Positions 1 to 10,300 of a DNA stretch of 64,000 nucleotides are shown piece after piece. Within the stretch, counting starts at the first letter, position 1. Each line of letters opens with the position of its first letter. The stretch is from Myoxocephalus aenaeus (Eukaryota; Chordata; Actinopteri; Perciformes; Cottidae), in NCBI GenBank assembly GCA_038501785.1, contig JBAMJR010000194.1, positions 558,501-622,500 on the forward strand. Reading direction: 5' to 3'. Both the position numbers and the translations under genes were made by a program. The notes under the pieces were generated by a model that worked only from the letters and a program-made list of their open reading frames with translations, did no database searches and had not been told where the DNA came from.

Positions 1-164
1 CTTTTCCAGCCTGGAGCTTTTCTCTCGCTCATGCAAAGTTTCAGTTTGTTTTGTCTTTTCCATATTGAAGTAGATCATTTTCAAAAGCACATTTATGGCC
101 GCTATAAAACTGCCACAATTGCGTCCAGCGACTAGCTCAACAGAGCTCCTGTTTTTGTTTGCAG

Positions 165-2876
165 CACACTGTGTCAATCGATTCAAGGAACTCCGCCATT
201 TTCCCCAACCGGGGTGCCTTACTCCGGATCAACCAGGTCAGTGTTTGCATGTTCATGCCTCGCCCAACAAATGAGGTGCAAACAACATTTCACACGCTTA
301 AGAGGCCATGTAGTTAGTTACTGATTTAATAAATTCACTTTTTCCCAGTTTGTTTTAAGACCAGTTGCAGTTTTCGGACCTTAGTTTAGTAGCAGCTGAA
401 TACTTGATAAAAAAAAAAAAGTCTAAAAAAGAAGCCACAAAGGAACCTTTGAGAAACCTTTAGGGGCTGAATGACATCAACAATAGTTTCAGTTGTTCCC
501 TAAACTCCAGTGTGTGTTTCTTCAGGGTTCCATGACAAAGAAATGTTCAATTCCTCCCAGATTTAACAGATGAGTTGAAACTCGACTCAGTTCACGGTGT
601 AGTTTTGAAACATTAAAGTTGAGCTAGTGGGACATTTGGGGATTACATTTTTGGCCCCAGCAGAAGTTGTATTTCTGAAGATCCGTCCGCCCTGCAGGAA
701 CTGGCGGGGTACACCGGAGGAGACGCCAGCTTCCTGAAGGAGGACTTTGAGCTGCAGCTCAACAGACGGCTCTTCTGGGACTCGGTAAGACGGAAACAAG
801 TTGCTCCAAACCTGTTGAACGAGCGTAATCGTTTTAGTTGGTTGTTTTGTTTGTAGTTGCATTAAATAACCACCAGTGGGCGATGAAGCAGCACTAAAGT
901 AGTTCAGTTCCACTGAATAGCTTTAATTGTTTTAGGTTGTGTGTGCATATGTGTATAAAGGCAACTCTTTGTGTCCTCTCAGGTCTTGTCTGCGTCTCTG
1001 TGGGGGGGGATGCTCTGTCCCATCGGAGGACAGGCGTCCTGCATCGCTGACAGGTACGCTGACACGTTCAGCCCTCACAGAACACACGGAAATCCACTCT
1101 TGCTCTAAAAAATCCAAACATAATTGATTATGAGCGTCCTAATAATGATAAAGGTTCATTTTAAGACACTTCACATGTACGTTGACCCATTCCTTTTAAC
1201 GTGTTGTCATTTGTCCCCCCCCAAATGTTCCCATTTAGTTTGTTTTAGGAGTGTTTCTGCTCTAACGTTGTGCTGGTAATAATGGCAGATGTGTGATGTT
1301 TGACTGTGCACTTCACTGAGTAAAGGGTTCATGACGGTGTGTTTTGTCCAGGTTCTACCTCGGCGGTCCCACCAGTGTGCGAGGGTTTGGGATGTACAGC
1401 ATCGGGCCGCAGAGCGAAGGTAAAAAAAGAAAGCAATTGCTTTAGAATGTTAGAAAATTGGAAATGATCTGTCTTTTTTTTTTTTATATATAACTTTTGG
1501 ACTTCATGAATGTACTCTGAGTTCAGTGGCGTAGTACAGCAGCTCCCTCCGTGTGCTCCAGGTGACTATCTGGGTGGAGAGGCTTACTGGGCAGGCGGCC
1601 TGCACCTCTACACTCCGCTGCCCTTCAGACCGGGAAAGGGCGGCTTCGGAGACCTTTTCAGAACGCACTTCTTCCTCAACGCGGGCAACCTCTGCAACCT
1701 CAACTACGGTGGGTGAAAACGGAGCTGGATGCATTCAATGCCCCCTTTTTTTATAATTCTGAGCCATCAAATAGAAACGATAAACGGTTTCAGTTGTGCG
1801 GGCTTTGACGTGTGTGTGTGTGTGTGCGTGTGCGCAGGCGACGGCCCCCGGGCGCACCTCCAGAAGCTGGCTGAATGTATCCGCTGGTCGTACGGAGCGG
1901 GCATCGTGCTGCGGCTCGGCAACATCGCCAGACTGGAGCTCAACTACTGCGTTCCCATGGGAGTCCAGAGTGGAGACAGGTAGACCACCATGTTGCTTTT
2001 AGCAGAGGAACGAGGATTAGGGTGGACCAGCTTTCACTCACACACTTACACATGTGTGTCATCTCAGCAGCATGTGTGTGAAATACAAACAAAAAGCTCT
2101 ACTGGGTTGCAGCATCGTCGATGTTGTAGTAAGCAAGAGGGTTCATGGGGAACATGTTCTTAAAGAGGAACTGCACCAATTTAACACATCAAAGGTGTTT
2201 AAAGCTTTTTGAAGTCTGATACATGTCTTCAAGTGACGTCACTTAAAGGTACAGTGTGTAACATTCATTTAGAGGGAGTTATTGACAGAGATAGAATGTA
2301 TTCATAACTATATTTTTGTTATTGTGTAATCACCTGAAACAAAAAACAAGTTTTATTAGCTTTGCATGAGCCCTCCGTATCTACTTAGGCAGCTGGTCCT
2401 CTTCACAGAGTCCGCCATGCTTCTACAGAAGCCCAGAACGGACAAACCAACCACTGGAGGACACTGTAGTTCTGACACGCTCAGAAAGGGAATGCGATGC
2501 AGAGTTGGATGCAATCTGCAATCTTACCACTAGATGTCACTAAATACACACTGCTCCTTTTTAAACAGAGACGGTTGGGTCTGAAGTCTGAAAGTGTGGA
2601 AAAAGTAAAAAAAAATAATAATAATCCTGAGTTGTGGAGTTGGACAGAAGTGAGTTTACCAGACGCCTCTGCTTCAGGCAGCTGTAACTAGCATACCACG
2701 CCTGACTTTTAGGCCAGGCTGTGGGTAGTTGAGTTGCATTGTGGGTAATGTATCCACCAGGTATTGACAAGAAGGAAGAATGCGTGGAATGAAAACAATA
2801 TATATTTCTGCTGCATTTATTGAGTTCTTTTAATAATGAATGAATAAAAGAATTTATTTCGATCAGCAAGAAGAAA

Positions 2877-2941
<65 letters not shown>

Positions 2942-4444
2942 ACCAAAAAGAAGATAGATACCTGTGGCTGACCGAAAGGGTTAAGGCTGAAGCTATCGGT
3001 TTCCCATTATAAAATTGCCCTAACCTGAGACTGCTTTAACATTTGTTCCAAAGAGCCTAGTATATTAAACAAAAACAAACAAACAAAAATATAAACAAAC
3101 AAACAAACAAAAATAAACAAACCACAAATTCAAGCAGTTGTCCCCATAATCTGTTACTTCTCATGCTCTGTCAATACCTTCAAGTCTATACTTCTCCAGT
3201 CATGTTTTTAAACTTTTTTTTTGAATTGCACCAGATTTTTACTTTCTTTGATGTCGTCAGTTAAATGATTCCACTGCTTCACCCCACAGACAGATATGCA
3301 CATGCTTTTCAGAGTTGTATGAGCAATTGGTCGTCTCAAATTCCATCTCCCTCTTAAGTAATACTCCCCTTCTCTATTTCTAAACATTTCTTGGATATTG
3401 CCAGGAAGTAAATTATGTTTTGCTTTATACAGAATTTGTGCTGTTTTGAACTCTACTAAATCCCTGAATTTTAGGGTACGTGAATTTAAGAACAGTGCAT
3501 TGGTGTGCTCACGATATCCTACATTATTCACTATTCTTATTGCTCTCTTTTGCATAATGCATATTGACTGTAGGGTGCTTTTGTAGGTATTCCCCCACAC
3601 TTCAACACAATATGTCATATATGGTAGAATGAGAGTACAATATAGTGTCTGCAATGATTTATAATTCAGTATGTGCCTTGTTTTGCATATTATCCCCACA
3701 GTACGAGCTAACTTGGACCTGACATACTTGATATGTGGTCTCCAGCTAAAGTTGTGGTCAATTATCACACCTAAAAATATGTTCTCGTATACTCTTTCCA
3801 GCATAACACTATCAATCCTTAATTCTACCGGAGTATTCCGATGTTTATTTTGTTTACCAAAAACGATAAATTTGTTTTTTTTTATGTTTACTGATAATTT
3901 ATTTACATCGAACCACAACTTTAACTTGCTCAATTCTGCCGTGACAACCTCCAACAGCTGCTGAAGATTCTCCCCTGCACAGAATACATTTGTGTCATCA
4001 GCAAAAATAACATAATTTAATATTTTAGAAACATTGCATATATCATTAATATACAGTAAAAATAATTTTGGTCCAAGAATTGACCCTTGCGGAACACCAC
4101 ATAGGATATCTAAAATAAGATAAGATAAATAATCCTTTATTAGTCCTGCAGTGGGGAAATTACAGGATTACAGCAGCATTGCTCACAAGTGAATAAAAGA
4201 TTAAAAAAATCAAGTAATATAAATAAACAGTAATAGAGAACAATAAAAAAACTGTAAAGAAGAATATTAAATTTACAGACTGAATAAAAAAGTATATAAA
4301 AGTACTTAAGCGTATTGTAGATGCTACATATACCCTACTGCGTGACATAAGGACTTATGGTGCCAGCAAGTCCTCACTCCTCTCCTCTGCTCTCGTAGGA
4401 TCTGTGACGGCGTCCAGTTCGGAGCAGGGATTCGCTTCCTGTGA
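165..4444 (+). CDS. samm50: SAMM50, 3' part: sorting and assembly machinery component 50 (exons to stop codon)
   Basis: SAM50 is the core of the SAM complex in the mitochondrial outer membrane. It folds and inserts beta-barrel proteins such as VDAC and TOM40 and helps hold cristae contacts. Seven coding exons are visible: 165-236, 698-784, 983-1053, 1352-1419, 1562-1708, 1838-1979 and 4399-4444. All join in frame with AG/GT borders and give the last 210 residues of a protein of about 470. The translation has the family's barrel segments ([59 protein letters not shown]) and ends in GAGIRFL-stop, the C-terminal strand expected of a BamA/Sam50 barrel. The N-terminal POTRA domain and earlier exons lie before base 1. 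The last intron (1980-4398) is swollen by repeats. Identity is near certain. Confidence 0.96.
2244..2565 (+). repeat. Non-autonomous DNA element (MITE) copy 1, AAAGGTACAGTGTGTA family
   Basis: It begins AAAGGTACAGTGTGTAAC and ends with the roughly inverted TAAATACACACTGCTCCTTT, so it has short terminal inverted repeats. The interior contains a stretch resembling CTTCACAGAGTCCGCCATG that recurs at 23330-23581 and, inverted, at 28189-28510. It lies in the last SAMM50 intron. The superfamily is not assigned. Confidence 0.7.
2885..2939. repeat. (TA)n microsatellite
   Basis: About 27 uninterrupted TA units follow a poly-A run, inside the last SAMM50 intron. Confidence 0.97.
3208..4112 (-). pseudogene. 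5'-truncated non-LTR retrotransposon: end of reverse transcriptase
   Basis: Read on the minus strand from about 4112, the sequence shows [10 protein letters not shown] followed by LLYIND-like residues, then FADDT (the RT catalytic YADD-type box). A 248-codon open stretch (3954-3208) follows, typical of the thumb and C-terminal part of LINE reverse transcriptases ([23 protein letters not shown]). Endonuclease and most of the RT palm are missing, so this is a dead 5'-truncated copy. Downstream on the same strand comes an AAAC/GTTT-rich tail (about 3065-3122). Clade (L2, CR1 or Rex-like) is not settled. Confidence 0.85.
4113..4345 (-). repeat. LINE/SINE 3'-tail fragment (fish AAGATAAGATAA...CCTTTATT type)
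   Basis: The plus strand reads AAGATAAGATAAATAATCC then TTTATTAGTCCTGCAGTGG and GGAAATTACAGG, an A/T-rich repeat end seen widely in fish genomes. It abuts the truncated end of the reverse transcriptase fragment at 4112, which suggests one insertion beside or into another. Classification is by resemblance only. Confidence 0.55.
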
Positions 4445-4579
4445 CCTCATCACTCCACTGCCCTCGGTGCTCCAGCAGAGGCCACGACATGAAAAAGGGT
4501 CTTGTTGTGTGTCACCTGTAACCTGTTGTAGAGTGTGTAACACTAGCATGGGTCCCTTGTCCTGGAAAGACGTGCCTGA

Positions 4580-4604
4580 CCCCCCCCCCCCCCCCCCCCC
4601 CCCC
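4580..4604. repeat. Poly-C tract in SAMM50 3' UTR
   Basis: Twenty-five consecutive C residues occur about 135 bases after the SAMM50 stop codon, so they lie in the presumed 3' UTR. Length in this assembly may be unreliable. Confidence 0.9.
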
Positions 4605-5046
4605 AACCTTTTGACATGCACCGGTCGAGGCTTTAGAACAACAAGGTACCTTGTCTGTGGAAAAAAAAAAAAAGTCCTCTATCGGTGACTGTTTCAGAGT
4701 AAATTATTTTCCAGAATGTTAAAGAGATTTCGGGCATGTTCCCCGTTTGCCTTCCAGGAAAGCTTCTTATCCAGGAGAGAACAACTTGTTGGTGGTTTTG
4801 TTTTCACACGTATCCGTACACCTCGCAGTCTCTCGTCGTGTGGGAGGGAGCAAACCGCTTTAAAGGCACTTTTTAATCATAGCAGCGGCGTTGGAAGGGA
4901 ATCAAAACCTTCACGCCAAAGCAGTTGTCGTCTGATGTGAAGAACGGCGGGTCGACCTCCCCTCCCCCTCCTGAGCAACACCCACCACCAGTGCTCTTAC
5001 CGTTGGTCCTCTTTTTTTGTTGTTGATGTTGTTGAAGCTATTCACA

Positions 5047-5052
5047 AATAAA
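5047..5052 (+). other. Candidate polyadenylation signal of SAMM50
   Basis: AATAAA lies 603 bases after the SAMM50 stop. It is the first canonical hexamer I noticed downstream, followed within about 20 bases by a GT-rich stretch (TGGTTGTTTGTC). No transcript evidence is available here. Confidence 0.4.
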
Positions 5053-6194
5053 TCACGTTGCTCCCCTGGTTGTTTGTCTTTGTGCTTTCTCAAATACACA
5101 TTCACTAATCAGGTGTCACTTCTGGATCTTGTGCTTCATTTGACTTTATTTATTTGATGTGGACATCACAATGGCATTAGAATCACACATCTATGCACAA
5201 AGGAAAAACCAGATGACTGTGTTGAGTGTATATAGCGGATGCTAACTTCCAACACCTGTCCACAGGAGGCTTTTTATTTTTATTTTTTTATATAATAAAA
5301 TGTGATAAAATAGAATTAAAAAAGAGAATACATACACAAAGCAAAAGTATGAGAGTGTTAAATGTCTGAACAAGGTTGTTTTTCTCTTAACCATAATTTA
5401 AGACCTTTATTAAAAAAATGTGTTAGTGATCATTTTCGCTTGCCTTTTAAAGTTAAGTATTGTTCTTTATCAGCGCTTTTTAAGGACTTGATTAGTTATG
5501 ACAGTTTAGAACACATCCCTTTCATCAGTTATACAAGTTAAGGACTTTATTTTGCCGCAGTCCGTGACAGTTTTGCTTCACACAGTAGCCTTATAATTAG
5601 ATTTATGGATATTTGCATGACCTTTATGGGATAATGGGTGGTGCTTTCCAGGCAGTTATCAGGTCTACAGGGAACCGTGAAGGTTCCGTTTCCTCTCTAG
5701 CTGACATGTCGCCCGGCCCCCTCACAGGTTTTGCCTCGACTGTTTGAACCTTTGCTCCCAGGAACCTGTGCAGGGCAGTTGAGTGTGGATGGTTCCAGAT
5801 GTTTGTTTGATCAGAGCTTGTTCTGTGTGGGAGTCTTGGCAGGTGTGCAGCAGGGAAATGCATGCTGGTACAGCCATGTTGCTGAAACTGGAATTAAATG
5901 ACCTGGTTTATCTGAACACAGCAAATGTGCCATCTATGGTAGATAAAACCTCTTAAAGTGGCCTCTACTTGTGGGCCAATGTACAAGCAAAGGTGATGAA
6001 GTTCCCTTCAAGTGGAAATCATGTAATGAGGTGTTCTCCAGGGTGCTGTTCCAGTGGAGAAAATGTAATGAAGTGCCATATATGCTGCCCTATAGAAACC
6101 CTTTTAGTGCACTGTAAAACCACTGCAGTGCACCTTTTTGCATGCATTGTTCACCCCTTAACTTAGTGCATTGAGTATTGATGAAGAATACACA

Positions 6195-6242
6195 TTGTGG
6201 CCAGTGCAGACGTACTGGTTAGTAAGTCTGCACTGGCCACAA
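6195..6242. repeat. Perfect 17-bp inverted repeat with 14-base loop
   Basis: Arms TTGTGGCCAGTGCAGAC (6195-6211) and its exact reverse complement (6226-6242) flank a 14-base loop. It could be the core of a degraded foldback element or a transcribed hairpin. No gene is associated. Confidence 0.75.
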
Positions 6243-7009
6243 CACATGTTGTGCCTGGGTGCTATTTCCGGCCCCCTGCTGTGTTGACTCCTTGACCTGA
6301 TGCAATGCCACTGTGTGTGCTTCCTGCAGGTCTGAATGCAAATGGGCCCTTCCTGCCTTTTGTTCCCACTTGTAATGACATTATGTCGCCTAGTATTTAC
6401 ATACAGTCTGATCACTGTGAGAAACACTTCCTTCTCACTTGCTCTGGGTCAACTCACCGGCTCTGCTCTGGAAGTTCACCAGTGTGCCGGCTAAACTCAC
6501 AGCAACTTCTGAACTGGACTTTAATGATTTCAAAAATGGTTTATACATAATATCTATAGGCTTTGTTTTTAATGTATTTTGTTTGTGCTGACCATCAAAC
6601 AGCTGGTTGCTGGTTGATTTTGCACCATCCTAACTTGGAATAAGATACATTAAGTAATGAATCAGTTAAGAATACAACAATAAAGATATTGAGGGATAAA
6701 CATCTCAACAAAATACAAAATATCCCAAAACGCTTGGACACATTTTTATATTACGCTCAGCCATTAGCATGATGAGCTAATTGGTTTAGCTACTGCTACT
6801 ATATGATGTTGTGTATATATTAATAATATACTAATTTAGTTTTGTAATTTTTTCAAGTTAAACACGTTTTTTTAAACCGTCAAGCCTAATAAAAAATAAT
6901 TTCGCCACATAATCTAATTTGGCTGATTAGCAACAATACAAACACACAACCAATACTTGAGTCACTTTGTTTGCGTGTTGGCAGAATGTAATATCATAAC
7001 GCAATCAAA

Positions 7010-7332
7010 CCACAGGCAGCGCGGCCTTAAGGATTTGGCAAATTCCCACGCGTGACCGCGCGGTCGTAGCGCTAGTCAGCGAGCAAGCACCGCGTGCCCG
7101 CGCACGCACGGCACCGAGCAGCGCGTCCTCGATGTGCCGCTGCTGCTGTCGAGTATAAGCTGGCTGTCGCGAGCCGTAGCGCTGCCACTCCTCTGACTCA
7201 CACACATAGAGGCAGGTGTGTGTGTGGGTGGGTGTGTGTATCCAGCAGCAGGTCGGGCAAATCCTGCAGCGTTTTGGATTATTATTTTTTTATAATTTAA
7301 AAAAAAAAATATATATATATAACACCGCCATT
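7010..7332 (+). promoter_or_regulatory. Putative promoter / 5' UTR of ALDH1L2
   Basis: A CpG-dense block (7015-7150: CCCACGCGTGACCGCGCGGT, GCGAGCAAGCACCGCGTG) stands out from A/T-rich surroundings and ends about 180 bases before the ALDH1L2 start codon. A GT-rich and then A/T-rich leader (7215-7325) follows. The transcription start cannot be placed from sequence. Confidence 0.45.
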
Positions 7333-10300
7333 ATGTTGTGGACGGCGAGTCAAGTCTTAAGGAAATTCTCCACCTCGTCCGTGAGTAACGTTTATTTTGC
7401 TGCACCAGAGAATGCATGGAAAACCCGACCGGTTCAGGGTGAATCATGCCCGTTTGGCGGTGATGTGACGGTCTTCTCCCGGTACCCTGCTGCCATATTG
7501 TCCTGCAAACGGAGCGGATAACGGGGAGCCCGTCTGCCACGTTACTTGTCGGCTGTGTCTCCTCCCCTCTCCCGGTAGCTACTGTACAGCTCGTGGACGT
7601 TGCATCAGCATGTGAGCTGCGCACTGTACCGTCCGGGCAGGCTGCCCATTCATTCCACGGTCCCCAGCTGCTTCGCTTTGGATGCATCCTGGGTGGCTTT
7701 GAACGCATCACGAAGCACACGCGTTAAAATGCAACGTAACCGCTTCCTCGAGCGGCTCGCCACCTGTGCTCTCCATCAGCCAATAGCTTTCCTCCTCCGC
7801 TGTAACCAAAGGGTTAACAGCCATGTTCACTTCGTGTTTACAGGCCAATCAATTATTAGTTTATTAGGTGGAGAGGAACAAACTATTCGGTAATTGGTTC
7901 GTAATGATTAGTCACGTCAGTTTCTCAAACCTGTGGATTGGCAGTTTAGTTTTGTCTTCTCTTATTTCAATCTTTGTAGTTGTTGCATAAGAAGCTGCAG
8001 GGTCATGGAAAACCTGGAGAAGTCATGGAAAACCTGGAAAAGTCATGGAAATGTGTTATATTCATGTGTTCATGACGTTCATTTACGCTGAGTTTGAAAT
8101 AATGAATATGCTTTTAAAAGAAAGACTCAGAATATAAGCAGGCATCCATACAGGCATCTATATAAATGTTTATTCTTTTAATCAAACTATTGTCTCATTC
8201 ATTTGAGTCATTTAAGGTTTACTGTATGCTTTGTATTCTCATTGTTAGTTTAAATACTACATTTACTCACTTTTTCATGTTTACACCCAGATTTCACTAA
8301 ATGTTTGGTCATGGACATTTGGTTTACAGTCATGGAAAAGTCATGAAACCCACTGGTCCAGAACCCTGACCTAATGGCTTTGGCTTTGGGACAGTTGGTC
8401 AGATACAACAAGACATCTGAAGACTTATTTTGTAGACTAAACATCAGTTGATTAATTTAAAAAAAAAAAAAACAGTTCAATAATAAATATCAACTGTTTC
8501 ATAACATTTTGAATAAATACCTTATAGATACTTGTAGTCAGTGACGCTGTTTGTTTAAAACTTGACCCAGATAGGGAGGCAAAGTCCCGTCCCTTCCGGT
8601 AGACCAGTGGTTCTCAAACTTTTTTTGTCACGCCCCACTTTGGAGGAAGCCACCCCAACACAATTATAACAAAATGATCCATGCTGAATTTTATTATTGA
8701 AATAACAACTTTTTTTGACTCCACCATCTGTGCTTTTTCACATAATAGAATTTTAAAAAAAATGCAATCACTTTCAAGTAAACTAGATTGCTCCATCAGA
8801 CAAACACAAATGAAGTTGACCTGTTTTGCACTGAATATCTTTAAGATGATAATAAAGTGCAACCTGTGAAAAACTAAACTAAACGAGTTCAAATATTTGG
8901 CAATAAAGAGTTTTACTGAGTAGTAGAGACGGATAACTTTGAAAAATATTCTAAGTTCCCCAACTTTACATTTACTTTAAACATTTTATTTTTTAAGAGA
9001 TGTCTTGTGGGCCCCTCTGGCCCCCCTGGTGCTCAAAGGGCTCTCCTGCAGCTGCCTGCTGTCGAGGCCGCCTCTGCATTGGGTTTTCCGTTGCCACTTC
9101 AATGACATCCCCGGAAGAGTGTTGAAAGTCCTCTACTGAGGCCGAGCTCGATGTACACAGACGAGTGTGTCCAGTCTGCAGATTGAGCCTGGCTGAAGCT
9201 GAAACTAACGCGCCTGTGTTTGCTCTCTTTCAGAATTACTACCAGAATAAGCTTAAGCTCGCTATAATAGGCCAGAGCCTGTTCGGACAGGAGGTGTACA
9301 GCAACCTGAGGAAGCAGGGTCACAAGGTGGTGGGCGTCTTCACGGTCCCCGACAAGGACGGCAAGGCCGACCCCCTGGGTGAGTCACCCCGCTTGGTGTC
9401 GTTTCACATCTAGTTGCACTAGAACAGGGGCGTCAAACTCATTTTAGTGAAGGGGCAACATGCTGCCCATTTTGATCTCACGTGGGCCGGACCAGTGAAA
9501 TCACAGCATAATAACGCATACATAACGACAATATTTGTCTATGTTTAAATCATTGGTGAAGGTTTTTGGATGATAAACCCTATTTTAAGGTCTTTCTACA
9601 GCTAGTTTCTTTTTCTTTCTGCAATTTTAACAATTATCCCGCGGGCCGGACTGGACCCCCTGGCGGGCCGGATGTTTGACACCCCTGCACTAAGTACATC
9701 GGGAAAAACTGAGGTGCTTTCTAGTGGGATTTGAAAACCCAAAGCATCAGCAGGAAACAACCTAAAAATACCAGGTTCTACGAGTAGAAGGGGAATAAAT
9801 ATGTGCAAGATAACGTTGGTGTTTGGAATGTTCATAAGATAAAATAACAGACTCAGCAGGGCTCCTGCACAAAGACGTGCCTTTACCCCGGTTAGCTGCG
9901 GGGTAGTGGCTCCATTGTCTGTGTGTGTTAACCCTAACTCTGGAGAGAGGCCCCCCGAGTGGCCCCCCGAGCTGCAGCTCTGACGGGACACGTCTACGAT
10001 CCGATTATGATGCAATCTTTCCAGGAAACGGCATCCCCGGCAGCTACCGGCTGCCTCTTGAGCCCTGCCTCTCCAGTATTCTCCTATTACCGCTTCCGAA
10101 CATATTCCTGATCGGTGACTATCCCAATGCACAATGTAGGCAGCTAGTATCTACAGTACGCTCTGAAGTTTATTCTTTAACACATACATTTTCTATGGAT
10201 GGTCTCCATTACTGACCTTTACAAATCTCAATCTAAAGATCTGAATAAAAAAAGTTTTAATTGACCAGATTTTAATAAGATATATAAAGTTCCTTTGGAG

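Larger units (their letters stand above)
4445..7332. other. Intergenic: SAMM50 3' UTR to ALDH1L2 promoter
   Basis: No coding region is supported. It contains the SAMM50 3' UTR with a poly-C tract, an A/T-rich stretch (5265-5330), a perfect 17-bp inverted repeat at 6195-6242, and a CpG-rich segment from about 7010 leading to ALDH1L2. Open frames here are short, lack splice context and resemble no family I know. Confidence 0.7.

Noticed and set aside
9165..9233. Alternative cytosolic first exon for ALDH1L2 starting [13 protein letters not shown]
   Set aside because: It is simply the intron read in frame across the acceptor (ctctttcag at 9233). The exon at 7333 gives a presequence and the exact family length.
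9602..10132. 176-codon open frame on the minus strand
   Set aside because: It starts in unique intron sequence and runs into the 263-bp hAT MITE. No conserved motif, and it lies inside ALDH1L2 intron 2.
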